Of a stretch of 22,127 nucleotides of DNA, positions 14,733 to 22,127 are shown piece by piece; position 1 is the stretch's first letter, and the number at the start of each line of letters is the position of its first letter. A program made the translations under genes and the position numbers. The DNA is from Campylobacteraceae bacterium (lineage in GTDB: Bacteria; Campylobacterota; Campylobacteria; Campylobacterales; Campylobacteraceae), in the NCBI GenBank assembly GCA_012521935.1, contig JAAYLJ010000079.1, positions 1-22,127 of the forward strand. The letters run 5' to 3'. The notes under the pieces are model-generated. The model searched no databases and was not told the DNA's origin. It was given only the letters and a program-made list of their open reading frames with translations.

Positions 14733-15455
14733 GTGTTTTTAAATTCGAGTGTAGATTTTTGTACTTTGGAAACAAAGTGTGCATACTTAAAAGATGAAAG
14801 AGCTAGGATGAGATATAAATATATCTTAAGTCCTACTTCATTTACAAATGACTCATTAACTCATAGAGGCTGGAGGCGCTTTGGAGAGTACTACTCCATC
14901 CCAAAGTGCAATGGATGCAATAAATGCCTTAGCTTAAGAGTAAACGCCCTAGAGTTTAAATTTTCAAAAAATGCCAAAAGGGTGTTGAAAAAAAATTTAA
15001 ATACTAAAATAATTATGCGCCCTCCCTCAGTAACTAAAGAGCATTTAGAGCTGTATGATTTGTATCATAAAGAAAGAAAAGAGAGTAAAAATTGGGATTT
15101 TTATAACATTTCAGCCCAAAGTTACTATGAGCTTTATGTTTTAGGGCATGGTGATTTTGGCAAAGAGGTTCTCTATTTTGTTGACAATAAGCTAGTTGCA
15201 GTTGACTTGATAGACTTTTTAAGTGATGGTATCTCATCAATTTACTGCTACTATGATCCTTCCTATGCCCATCTATCTTTGGGAAAATTCTCTTTATATC
15301 AGCAAATTTTAATTTGTAAAGTAAAAAAACTGCCATGGGTATATTTAGGATATTTTGTAGAAGATTGCCCTAGCCTTTCATATAAGGCTAACTACAAACC
15401 GTTTGAATTATTGAAAAATAACCCTGCCTTACAAGAAGAGCCTATTTGGGAGTAA
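14733..15455 (+). CDS. bpt: Aspartate/glutamate leucyltransferase
   Basis: A 240-residue Ate1/Bpt-family aminoacyl-tRNA-protein transferase. Bpt moves leucine from Leu-tRNA onto proteins with N-terminal Asp or Glu, marking them for ClpS/ClpAP. Marks are the N-terminal cysteines (Cys10, Cys16 in CAYL), HRGWRRFGEYYSIPKC, the Cys59-x2-Cys62-x2-Cys65 cluster (CNGCNKC) and LSLRVNALEFKFSKNAKRVLKKN. The C-terminal half has a GNAT-like fold (VLYFVDNKLVAVDLIDFL, YCYYDPSYAHLSLGKF). The start is GTG 14733, 4 bp after the small ORF. C. jejuni also has this gene next to a DnaJ-like gene. Bpt rather than Ate follows from the bacterial context. Confidence 0.9.
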   Translation: MFLNSSVDFCTLETKCAYLKDERARMRYKYILSPTSFTNDSLTHRGWRRFGEYYSIPKCNGCNKCLSLRVNALEFKFSKNAKRVLKKNLNTKIIMRPPSVTKEHLELYDLYHKERKESKNWDFYNISAQSYYELYVLGHGDFGKEVLYFVDNKLVAVDLIDFLSDGISSIYCYYDPSYAHLSLGKFSLYQQILICKVKKLPWVYLGYFVEDCPSLSYKANYKPFELLKNNPALQEEPIWE

Positions 15456-15464
15456 AAGTGGAAT

Positions 15465-15495
15465 CCTTTTTGCTTGATTTGAGTCAAACAAAAGG
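15465..15495 (+). promoter_or_regulatory. Stem that covers the J-domain gene's ribosome-binding site
   Basis: In the 48-nt gap after bpt, CCTTTTTG (15465-15472) pairs with CAAAAGG (15489-15495) with one bulged T. After a C/A mismatch, TTGA (15474-15477) pairs with TCAA (15484-15487) around the loop TTTGAG. The 3' arm includes most of the Shine-Dalgarno AAAGGAG (15491-15497) for GTG 15504. No T-run follows, so it is not a terminator. Confidence 0.55.
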
Positions 15496-15503
15496 AGAAA
15501 ACA

Positions 15504-16334
15504 GTGCAACTTACATTTACTCCAGATCTTTGCTCTATCTTTTTAAAAGATGAAACAACTTACTATAGACTGCAACAAATCATCGATAAACACTTTCCCC
15601 ATAGAGTGGGCAGAAAAGATAAAATAATACTTTTTCCAAAAGAAGATGAGTTGCATCAAAGAAGATATTTTTTAAAGCTTATTTCAAAACTATATCAAAA
15701 AAATCAAAACCAAAAGAAAGATGAAGTAGCTAAACTAGAGGGTTCTTTAGATAAAATCCTAAAATTTTCACTTTTGCAAAGTGGCGCATTGATGCCTCAT
15801 TTAAACATTAAATTACTATTTGAAAATGATGGAGCGATTTTGTTTAAACTTGAGAGCAATAATAGACTCTTAATAAGCTATCTTAAGAACTATTTTAAAG
15901 ATCATCTCATTCAGTACAGGCTAAAAACTCACACTTTAACTCTATTTCCAAACTCATACGATACTTTTAAACAGCTTGAAAAACTTGTTGGAAATAGTAA
16001 ACATTTAGGATGGATTATAAATTTTCATTTTAAAAAAGAGGATCTTTCTCTTTTAGAAAAGAGGTTAAAAAATAAAAATGGAAGAAAACGAAGATTAAAC
16101 TCGCTTTATGGACTACTTGAAGAGTATTTTGCCCTCTTAGGATGCAGTGCTAAAGACTCTTTTGAAAAGATAAGAAAGCAGTACCTAGCCCTAGTTAAGC
16201 AGTATCATCCAGATATGAATAGTTACAGATCAAAAGAGTTAACATCTCTTTATAGAGAGAAGTTTGAAAACATACAAATTGCTTATGAGATGATAAAAAC
16301 ATACTACAATGAGCAAGGATCCATCTGCGCTTAA
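15504..16334 (+). CDS. C-terminal J-domain protein (DnaJ-like)
   Basis: A 276-residue protein with a J domain at its C-terminus, about 205-272: YFALLGCSAKDSFEKIRKQY, then YHPDMN with His235-Pro236-Asp237, and FENIQIAYEMIKTYY. J domains stimulate the ATPase of DnaK-type Hsp70. The first 200 residues have no G/F region or zinc finger, so this is a class III J protein; they are charged and I do not recognise a domain, though two similar beta-alpha stretches (about 1-60 and 95-150) may be a repeat. The start is GTG 15504, with AAAGGAG 6 nt upstream inside a predicted stem. Its stop overlaps the MCP stop (TTAA). Beside bpt, as in C. jejuni, it may help deliver substrates, which is inference. Confidence 0.85.
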   Translation: MQLTFTPDLCSIFLKDETTYYRLQQIIDKHFPHRVGRKDKIILFPKEDELHQRRYFLKLISKLYQKNQNQKKDEVAKLEGSLDKILKFSLLQSGALMPHLNIKLLFENDGAILFKLESNNRLLISYLKNYFKDHLIQYRLKTHTLTLFPNSYDTFKQLEKLVGNSKHLGWIINFHFKKEDLSLLEKRLKNKNGRKRRLNSLYGLLEEYFALLGCSAKDSFEKIRKQYLALVKQYHPDMNSYRSKELTSLYREKFENIQIAYEMIKTYYNEQGSICA

Positions 16335-17929
16335 GTCTTAAACTCTTTTAATTTAATATTTAAGTTTTCAGTTAACCTATATAGATGCTCAGCTGCTCCT
16401 GCAATCTCTTCAACACTTCTAGCATTGGAGGAAGATAGTTCATTTACACCCTTGATTAAATCTACCGCCTTTGTAGCATCTTGTGTTAAGGCATTTGATC
16501 TTATCGCTCCATTTGCAATGGTCTTTACATTATTATCCATCGTTTTTACACTATCTAAAATAGCCTCTTCAACTGAACTACTTACTTCTACTAATTTGAA
16601 TATATTTTGAGTATTTAAATTCATCTGCTCTGCTGAATCGTTTATGGATTGAACTATCACATTTATAGTTGCATTAATTTCAGTCAAACTTCTTTGAGTT
16701 CTCTCAGCCAAATTTCTAACTTCATCTGCAACAACAGCAAATCCTCTTCCATGCTCTCCTGCGCGCGCTGCTTCAATAGCAGCGTTAAGTGCAAGAAGAT
16801 TTGTTTGATCAGCTATATCATTAATGACAGTTAAAACTTCTTTAACATTCTCTGCATCAAGGCTTAACTGTTTTAATTTATGCGCTAACTCATTTTCAGA
16901 CTCACTAGCTAAATTGATCTCCTTTTTTAAAGATCTCATCTTCTCTTTAGCCTCACTTAGCTTTTTTTCTGCTTCAACTATCTCATCTTTAGTATTTATC
17001 GATTCATGTGAGAGCTTTTCTATGGATAATTTTATCTTATCAATCTCTTTAATAGTATCTTCAACTCTATCCATTCCCTCTTTGGCATTATCTCCAATTT
17101 GCAAACTACTGCTACTAAGTTCACTTGACACAGAAGCATTCTCATTTGAAGAGGTTTTTACCTCCTTAAATATATCTCTTAACTCTTTTAAAAGAGTGTT
17201 TATTCCACTAGATACCTCTCCAAGTTCATCTTTGCTAGGAGAAATAGTTATGGTAAAGTCTCTAGTTTTGTGTATTTTCTCTATCTCATCTTTAAAATTA
17301 TGCACCTTTGAAACAATGGAACGGGAGATTAAAAAGAGTAAAAATAGACTCACTACCCCTAAGATTATAATTATTAAATTGATTTTTAAAGTTTGTCGCT
17401 CTAAATTTTTTGCATTATTATTTGCTATTAGCGTAGCTAATGAGAGAGTCTTTTTTGCTATCTCCTCATAAAGCAGTGTGGACTCTTTTACTGCCAAAAC
17501 TAATCTTTCTTTATCTTCAAGCCCTCTGCTAGCAAAGACTATGTCTATGATGGGTTTATTAGCCTCTTCCCAAATATTTAAATCTTTTATAATGGAGTCT
17601 ATACTCTTTTTAGTCCCCTCTCTTGGCACCATATTTTTCAGTGCTAAAAGAGAACTTTTTGCATCTTCAAGTTCTTTAGTGTATCTTAAAAAGTACTCAT
17701 TATCAGCGAGTACTTGAAGGCTTCTTAACTCAAGCATAACGCTATTTACGCTAACTCTAACATTTCCTAAAGTCCAAACTCTTTGGATTGAAGCATTGCT
17801 AAAATTATTATTTGAAATGGTAAAAAATGCAATAACCACAAAAGTAACTAATAGTAAAATGGAGATTGTTAGTAGTTTTGCTTTAAATGTTTTAGGAAAA
17901 AATGAAAACTTCAACCCTTCTTTTGACAC
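16331..17929 (-). CDS. Methyl-accepting chemotaxis protein, GTG start
   Basis: A 532-residue transmembrane chemoreceptor. The first membrane helix is at about 18-38, followed by a periplasmic domain of about 145 residues that looks helical (four-helix-bundle type), a second membrane helix at about 183-202 (INLIIIILGVVSLFLLFLI) and a HAMP domain to about 256. A long coiled coil follows. The signalling tip is at about 370-396 (INDIADQTNLLALNAAIEAA, AGEHGRGFAVVADEVRNLAERT). There is no CheR/CheB-binding pentapeptide at the C-terminus. The start is GTG 17929 with AAGGAT upstream. The ligand cannot be told. It converges on the J-domain gene with four shared bases. No sigma-28 promoter was evident in the 167-bp gap upstream. 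Confidence 0.93.
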   Translation of the reverse strand: MSKEGLKFSFFPKTFKAKLLTISILLLVTFVVIAFFTISNNNFSNASIQRVWTLGNVRVSVNSVMLELRSLQVLADNEYFLRYTKELEDAKSSLLALKNMVPREGTKKSIDSIIKDLNIWEEANKPIIDIVFASRGLEDKERLVLAVKESTLLYEEIAKKTLSLATLIANNNAKNLERQTLKINLIIIILGVVSLFLLFLISRSIVSKVHNFKDEIEKIHKTRDFTITISPSKDELGEVSSGINTLLKELRDIFKEVKTSSNENASVSSELSSSSLQIGDNAKEGMDRVEDTIKEIDKIKLSIEKLSHESINTKDEIVEAEKKLSEAKEKMRSLKKEINLASESENELAHKLKQLSLDAENVKEVLTVINDIADQTNLLALNAAIEAARAGEHGRGFAVVADEVRNLAERTQRSLTEINATINVIVQSINDSAEQMNLNTQNIFKLVEVSSSVEEAILDSVKTMDNNVKTIANGAIRSNALTQDATKAVDLIKGVNELSSSNARSVEEIAGAAEHLYRLTENLNIKLKEFKT

Positions 17930-18096
17930 ACTAAATCCTTATTTATGAAATATGTTTTGAAACTGTTTAGTTAGAAATTTTATATTAAAGTGTAAATATT
18001 ACTAAATGAAGATTAAAACTAATTAAAAATTTAACTTATTTAGCAAAAAGTATAAAAAATATAACCAAAATAGGAAAATTTTATTTTAAAGGTAGT

Positions 18097-19368
18097 TTAT
18101 TTTTGAAATTTATATAGCTTTTTTCGCTCGCTTGAGCTAGCTATATTTAACTGTTTTCTATATTTAGTAATGGTTCTTCTTACCATTTTTACTTCAAATT
18201 TACTCTCAATGAAAGATAGTATCTTTGCATCACTTAGTGGCTTTAGGGGGTTTTCTTTTGAAATTAAATCTTGGAGATACTCTTTTATTGCAGCATTTGA
18301 AGTCTCTTCATCTATGGCTGTACTAAAAAAATCTTTAATGGGAATGACTCCTCTGTTGCAAGCTATATATTTATTTGAAATAGCTCTTGAGATGGTTGAG
18401 GGGTTTCTACCAAGCTCATCAGCTAAATCTTTTAACTTCATAGGCTTAATTGATCCTCCTAAAAAAAAATCATATTGGTACTCAATAACCATAAGTCCAA
18501 GCTTATATAAAGTGGCTTTTCTCATCTCTAGCGCATCAATCAAATCAGATGCATTTTTTAACTTTTGAGCTACAAAGTTATTAGATTCATCTAATCCCTC
18601 ACAATCTATTATCACTTTTGGGTAAAATTCATCATTTAATTTAATCTCCAAAACACCACTCTCCTCAAAGATAAAAAGATCTGGTATGGCTTCTTTTTTA
18701 TCTTCAAAAAACTCTATTGCGGGTGGATTTTTAAAACTTTTTACCACCTTTAAAGCTTTATGAAAATACTCTTTATCAAAATACTCTTCTAAAGATTTTA
18801 AATTTAAAATTAACTCTTTAGCTTGCTCGTAAAGTTCATCGTTTAAATCTAAATCATTAAGTTGAAATAAAAAAGACTCTTTTAAATCTTTCGCGCCAAT
18901 TCCTGCTGGCTCTAAATGGGCAAATCTAGCTCTAATTTTTTCAACTTCCTCGCTTTTTATCCCCTCCTCTTCCCACCATTTTTTACTAGGAGCATAATAT
19001 CCATTTTCATCAATTTGCTCAATTATACTAATAGCTATTTTTTGGGATTTTGGAGTTGGAAAAAGGGGTGGAATTATCTGTTCTTCTAAGGTTTCATATA
19101 GTGATTTTTTTGAAAAAGTTAATGCTTCTATGGCAGAAGTAGCAGAATTTGGAGAAGATTTATTGAAAAACTCTTTTTTTGGCCTACTTTTTTGCTCCTC
19201 TTCTTCATTTGCATATCTAATCTCTATGAATGGATTTGTTTCACAAAAAGGCTCTAAAGTCTCTTTTAATGTTTCAAGATTTGCTTGCAAAATGGGCAGC
19301 CAACTCCTAAGAGTAGTTGAGAGTTTCTGTTTTGGCGAAGGGGTTTGGGCTTGCCTAAGTGATAGCAT
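18097..19368 (-). CDS. rpoN: RNA polymerase sigma-54 factor
   Basis: A 423-residue sigma-54. Region I is glutamine- and leucine-rich (LSLRQAQTPSPKQKLSTTLR, SWLPILQANLETLKETLEPF), followed by a short acidic region II, the core-binding domain (IEFFEDKKEAIPDLFIFEE), a helix-turn-helix (LKDLADELGRNPSTISRAIS) and the RpoN box VRRTITKYRKQLNI near the C-terminus (usual ARRTVAKYR). In Campylobacterota sigma-54 directs middle and late flagellar genes. It starts 2 bp after the lptB stop without a clear Shine-Dalgarno, so it is probably translated by coupling. The order tsaE-lptB-rpoN is also found in C. jejuni. Confidence 0.96.
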   Translation of the reverse strand: MLSLRQAQTPSPKQKLSTTLRSWLPILQANLETLKETLEPFCETNPFIEIRYANEEEEQKSRPKKEFFNKSSPNSATSAIEALTFSKKSLYETLEEQIIPPLFPTPKSQKIAISIIEQIDENGYYAPSKKWWEEEGIKSEEVEKIRARFAHLEPAGIGAKDLKESFLFQLNDLDLNDELYEQAKELILNLKSLEEYFDKEYFHKALKVVKSFKNPPAIEFFEDKKEAIPDLFIFEESGVLEIKLNDEFYPKVIIDCEGLDESNNFVAQKLKNASDLIDALEMRKATLYKLGLMVIEYQYDFFLGGSIKPMKLKDLADELGRNPSTISRAISNKYIACNRGVIPIKDFFSTAIDEETSNAAIKEYLQDLISKENPLKPLSDAKILSFIESKFEVKMVRRTITKYRKQLNIASSSERKKLYKFQK

Positions 19369-19370
19369 TT

Positions 19371-20096
19371 TTATACCAATTTAAAGCTTTCGCCAAGATA
19401 GTATGTACGAACTAATCTATTCTCAGCCACCTCTTTACTCGTTCCGCTTGCTAAAAGCTCTCCATCTTTAATGACATAAGCTCTATCGCAAATTGCTAAA
19501 GTCTCCCTAACATTATGATCTGTTATTAAAATCCCAATATTTAATTTTTTTAAATCTTTAACAATATTTTGAATATCGCTAACAGCAATTGGATCAACTC
19601 CAGCAAAAGGCTCATCAAGGAGTAAAAACTTAGGAGTAATAGCTAAAGATCTTGCTATTTCGCACCTTCTTCTCTCTCCACCACTTAAACTTACACCCTT
19701 TCTTTGTCTAATTGGCTCAATATTTAAAAGCCTTAAAAGTTCTTCAACTTTTTCTACTTGAACTTTTTTATCTTCATATACAACTTCAGCTGCTAGCATT
19801 AGGTTTTCTTCAACACTCAACTCTTTAAAAACACTTGATTCTTGTGGTAAATAGCCTATTCCTTTTTTAGCTCTCTCATGTAAAGGGGTTGTTGAAATGT
19901 CTTCATTATCTAAATAAATATTACCTTTAGTTGCCCCAATTAATCCACATATCATATAAAAAGTTGTGGTTTTCCCAGCACCATTTGGCCCAAGCAAACC
20001 AACAATTTCACCACTTCTAACTTCCAAAGATATCTCTTTTATTATTTGGCTATTTTTTATAGTTTTTGATAACTTATCTACTTTAAGTTTATGCAT
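19371..20096 (-). CDS. lptB: LPS export ABC transporter ATPase LptB
   Basis: The ATPase that drives extraction of lipopolysaccharide from the inner membrane with LptF, LptG and LptC. From the start at 20096 there are Walker A GPNGAGKT (36-43), Q-loop LPQES (Gln85), signature LSGGE (137-141), Walker B LLLDE with Glu162, and switch His194 (ITDHN). FYMICGLI after Walker A is typical of LptB. The frame extends 4 codons further to ATG 20108, but ATG 20096 has GAGG 6 nt upstream and gives MHKLKVDKLSK, so I chose it. The start overlaps the end of tsaE. The partner transmembrane genes are not in the window. Confidence 0.94.
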   Translation of the reverse strand: MHKLKVDKLSKTIKNSQIIKEISLEVRSGEIVGLLGPNGAGKTTTFYMICGLIGATKGNIYLDNEDISTTPLHERAKKGIGYLPQESSVFKELSVEENLMLAAEVVYEDKKVQVEKVEELLRLLNIEPIRQRKGVSLSGGERRRCEIARSLAITPKFLLLDEPFAGVDPIAVSDIQNIVKDLKKLNIGILITDHNVRETLAICDRAYVIKDGELLASGTSKEVAENRLVRTYYLGESFKLV

Positions 20097-20508
20097 AATA
20101 AACCTCATATTTTCTCATATTCTTAAAAGGAGTAATTTTAATTTTGATATATTCAAAACCAGTGCTTTTTAATACCTTTTCAAACTCTTCATCACCCCAC
20201 TCTACCATATGTATCCCCTCTTTTGAAAACTCTTCAAGTAATCCTTGTTGCAAAAAACCTTTTAAACCTGATTGATAGATATCATAGTGAAAAAGCCAAT
20301 TTTTATATGAGTTCATTATTGAAAATGTAGGCGAAGAGACTTCATTTTCTATCCCAATCTCTTTAGCAAAACTCTTTACAAAAGTGGTTTTTCCAGAGGC
20401 TAAATCACCTTGTAAAAGAATGATTCCTCCATTTTTTAGGGCTTTTAAAACAAAGCTAGCAACTTCCCCTATCTCATCTAGGCCACAAACAAAACTCTTT
20501 TTATTCAT
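20089..20508 (-). CDS. tsaE: tRNA threonylcarbamoyladenosine ATPase TsaE
   Basis: A 139-residue ATPase of the t6A37 tRNA-modification complex with TsaB and TsaD. It shows Walker A GDLASGKT (34-41), SSPTFSI (58-64), FHYDIYQ (73-79) and HMVEWGD (100-106), in the usual order and length. The ATG overlaps the trpD stop as ATGA (20508-20505), and its stop lies inside the start region of lptB. TsaB and TsaD are elsewhere. Confidence 0.95.
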   Translation of the reverse strand: MNKKSFVCGLDEIGEVASFVLKALKNGGIILLQGDLASGKTTFVKSFAKEIGIENEVSSPTFSIMNSYKNWLFHYDIYQSGLKGFLQQGLLEEFSKEGIHMVEWGDEEFEKVLKSTGFEYIKIKITPFKNMRKYEVYYA

Positions 20509-21488
20509 AAATTATTTGAAACTTCCACTATGAGTTCTAGCTTACTTTTAGCAAGCCTTCCATCAATAGCCATTCTAGCCATCTCAATACCCTCTTTTAT
20601 ATCCCTAGCCCTACCTTCAACAAAAAGTGCTGCCGCGCTATTTAAAAGAATGATCTCTTTTTTAGCACCCTGCTCTTTTCCATCAAAAATATCTCTAGCA
20701 ATTTGATCATTATATGCAGCGTTTCCACCCTTTATGGCTTCAAAAGGGTATAGTTTCAAACCATAAGCCTCAGGGTCTATCTCTAACTCTTTTATATTTT
20801 CATCTTGAACCAAAATAGCATCACTTACTCCACTAATACTAATCTCATCCATGCCATCTCTAGAGCAAACCACTAAAGAAGATGGACTATTTAACATAGA
20901 AAGAGCTCTAGCCATAGGTTGCAAAAACTTTTTAGGATAAGCCCCTAAAAGGTACTTACTAGCTCCTGCTGGGTTTGTTAGTGGACCTAGGATATTAAAT
21001 ATAGTAGAATGATCTATACTTCTTCTAATTGGCATTATATGCCTCATGGCTGGATGATGATTTACTGCAAACATGAAGGTAAAACCACACATTTTAAGCA
21101 TTTTTGCTTGATTTCCAATGTCTAAATTTAAATTTATCCCAAGCGCTTCAAGCATATCTGCACTTCCAGAGTTGCTTGTAACTGCCCTATTTCCATGTTT
21201 AGCTACTAAACATCCAAGCGAGCTAACCACTAATGAAGTAGTACTTGAGATATTAAAACTACCACTTTTATCTCCACCTGTTCCAACTATGTCTATGACT
21301 CTATCTCTCATTGATTTATCGAGTGAAAGCTTGATGGAGTGCTCTCTCATTACGCTAGCAGCTGCGGCTAAATCAACATCACTTTCACCCTCAATGTGCA
21401 TCTTTATAAGTTTTTCTCTTGCTTCACTCTCTTCAACTCTATTTTGAAACAAAAGATCAAACCAGTGTCTAGTCTCATCAAAACTCAT
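20505..21488 (-). CDS. trpD: Anthranilate phosphoribosyltransferase
   Basis: A 327-residue enzyme that joins anthranilate and PRPP, the second step of tryptophan synthesis. Marks are DIVGTGGDKSGSFNISSTTS (67-86), the PRPP-binding KHGNRAVTSNSGSADMLEAL block (97-116) and MPIRRSIDHSTIFNILGPLT. Length fits the stand-alone form, with no fused glutaminase domain. Its ATG shares one base with the stop of the S4 gene (TAATG). No other trp gene is nearby, so the pathway genes are scattered here. Confidence 0.95.
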   Translation of the reverse strand: MSFDETRHWFDLLFQNRVEESEAREKLIKMHIEGESDVDLAAAASVMREHSIKLSLDKSMRDRVIDIVGTGGDKSGSFNISSTTSLVVSSLGCLVAKHGNRAVTSNSGSADMLEALGINLNLDIGNQAKMLKMCGFTFMFAVNHHPAMRHIMPIRRSIDHSTIFNILGPLTNPAGASKYLLGAYPKKFLQPMARALSMLNSPSSLVVCSRDGMDEISISGVSDAILVQDENIKELEIDPEAYGLKLYPFEAIKGGNAAYNDQIARDIFDGKEQGAKKEIILLNSAAALFVEGRARDIKEGIEMARMAIDGRLAKSKLELIVEVSNNL

Positions 21489-21733
21489 TAAATTTCCTTG
21501 ATATAAATTTCTTGCTCACTCTTTGGAGTGTTTTTCGTAGTAGGAATAGTTAAAATTTCATATTTTTTAACTCTATCAAGATATCTTAATTCAATAATGT
21601 CTCCAACCTTAACTTTTCTAGCAGGTTTAACTACAATATCATTAATGGATACAACACCACTTTTGCACATATCCTCAGCTATGGCGCGCCTCTTTACTAA
21701 GTTTACACAATTTAAAAATTTATCTATTCGCAT
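21488..21733 (-). CDS. S4-domain RNA-binding protein, RqcP/Hsp15-like
   Basis: An 81-residue protein that is nearly all one S4 domain: MRIDKFLNCVNLVKRRAIAE starts it, and GVVSINDIVVKPARKVKVGD follows. In bacteria with RqcH such proteins bind the 50S subunit and support C-terminal tailing in ribosome rescue (RqcP); Hsp15 is the related gamma-proteobacterial form. The family often begins exactly here, so ATG 21733 is well supported, yet there is no Shine-Dalgarno and the promoter ends 5 nt upstream. It begins the trpD-tsaE-lptB-rpoN run. RqcP versus another small S4 protein cannot be decided from this window. Confidence 0.85.
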   Translation of the reverse strand: MRIDKFLNCVNLVKRRAIAEDMCKSGVVSINDIVVKPARKVKVGDIIELRYLDRVKKYEILTIPTTKNTPKSEQEIYIKEI

Positions 21734-21738
21734 GGGGT

Positions 21739-21767
21739 ATTGTAATAAAATTTTTTAAAAGTAGCAA
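21739..21767 (-). promoter_or_regulatory. Promoter of the S4-trpD-tsaE-lptB-rpoN run
   Basis: On the minus strand -35 TTGCTA (21767-21762), a 17-bp spacer and -10 TACAAT (21744-21739). Transcription would begin at about 21732-21733, the first base of the S4 ATG, so the mRNA would be leaderless. The sequence between the -10 and ATG is only ACCCC. Confidence 0.5.
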
Positions 21768-21820
21768 TAGAAGTGGAATAAGAAATGCTTATATTAACTT
21801 TCTCTTTACCAAAAATTGGC

Positions 21821-21826
21821 TATTAT
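21821..21826 (+). promoter_or_regulatory. Possible -10 element of argG
   Basis: TATTAT is about 36 nt before the argG start in the 128-bp divergent gap. A TG lies one base too far upstream for a strict extended -10, and no -35 is clear. An alternative is TTATAA (21841-21846), which would leave a very short leader. No riboswitch or ARG-box palindrome was recognised. Confidence 0.3.
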
Positions 21827-21861
21827 ATCCCCTTAAAATCTTATAAATAACAAGGAATTAA

Positions 21862-22127
21862 ATGAAGCAATCTGTAAAAAAAGTGGTTTTAGCTTACTCA
21901 GGCGGACTAGATACAAGTATTATTTTAAAATGGCTTCAAGATGAGTATAAGTGTGAGGTTGTAACCTTTACTGCTGATATTGGGCAAGGTGAAGAGCTTG
22001 AGAGTGCAAAACAAAAGGCAATAGAGCTTGGCATAAAGCCAGAAAATATATTCATTGAAGATTTAAAAGAAGAGTTTGTAAAAGAGTATGTATTTCCAAT
22101 GTTTAGAGCAAATGCAATCTATGAGGG
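21862..22127 (+). CDS. argG: Argininosuccinate synthase, 5' part
   Basis: The first 88 codons of argG, cut by the window edge. The enzyme joins citrulline and aspartate using ATP, the second-last step of arginine synthesis. The N-terminal PP-loop is VVLAYSGGLDTSIILKWL (8-25), followed by VVTFTADIGQGEELE and an ENIFIEDLKEEF segment as in other ArgG proteins. ATG 21862 has AAGGA 6 nt upstream. It is divergent from the S4 gene. Arginine made here would feed speA (2064-3914), but the link is only metabolic. Confidence 0.95.
   Translation, partial: MKQSVKKVVLAYSGGLDTSIILKWLQDEYKCEVVTFTADIGQGEELESAKQKAIELGIKPENIFIEDLKEEFVKEYVFPMFRANAIYE

Noticed and set aside
16824..17471. 215-codon plus-strand ORF inside the MCP gene
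   Set aside because: It is serine- and leucine-rich and mirrors the MCP coiled coil on the other strand; the MCP frame is clearly the real gene.
21785..21850. 21-codon ORF (MLILTFSLPKIGYYIPLKSYK) just before argG as a leader peptide
   Set aside because: It contains no arginine run, has a poor Shine-Dalgarno and overlaps the likely promoter, so attenuation control is not supported.

Overview
The window looks like chromosomal core DNA from a free-living or host-associated member of the Campylobacterota (Epsilonproteobacteria). The evidence is the low G+C, very tight gene packing, a single XerH-type recombinase rather than XerC/XerD, and gene orders known in this phylum: aspB-cysE-speA-hisS-tmk-coaD-ubiX-flgA, bpt next to a DnaJ-like gene, and tsaE-lptB-rpoN. 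Flagellar (flgA), sigma-54 (rpoN) and chemotaxis (MCP) genes suggest a motile cell; lptB indicates an outer membrane with LPS or LOS. I cannot name the genus.

Layout. 1-114: 3' end of an unidentified plus-strand gene, facing aspC across a shared hairpin terminator. 126-7661, minus strand: a tRNA-Gly(GCC) with a strong sigma-70 promoter, then flgA, ubiX, coaD, tmk, hisS, speA and cysE, all overlapping or abutting, then aspC behind its own -10 element. 7731-10177, minus: murA-moeA. 10309-13127, plus: a rhomboid protease, a large PilZ protein with a degenerate GGDEF-like segment, and a SixA-like phosphatase. 13128-13493: a 366-bp AT-rich gap holding a difH-like palindrome and more half-sites. 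13494-16334, plus: xerH, an unlisted 51-codon ORF, the leucyl-transferase bpt, and a C-terminal J-domain protein. 16331-17929, minus: a chemoreceptor. 18097-21733, minus: an S4-domain protein (rqcP-like), trpD, tsaE, lptB and rpoN. 21862-22127, plus: the start of argG.

Most genes are housekeeping: amino-acid biosynthesis (aspC, cysE, trpD, argG), polyamines (speA), translation (hisS, tRNA-Gly, tsaE, bpt, S4 protein), nucleotides and cofactors (tmk, coaD, ubiX, moeA), and envelope (murA, lptB). No transposon, prophage, CRISPR array or defence island is visible.

The points most worth a second look are the difH-like site with a half-site inside the xerH promoter; flgA, whose signal peptide starts directly after the tRNA-Gly 3' end with no ATG, GTG or TTG available; a stem that would hide the ribosome-binding site of the J-domain gene; and the unusual PilZ protein. 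The window does not contain a clearly new multi-gene system.
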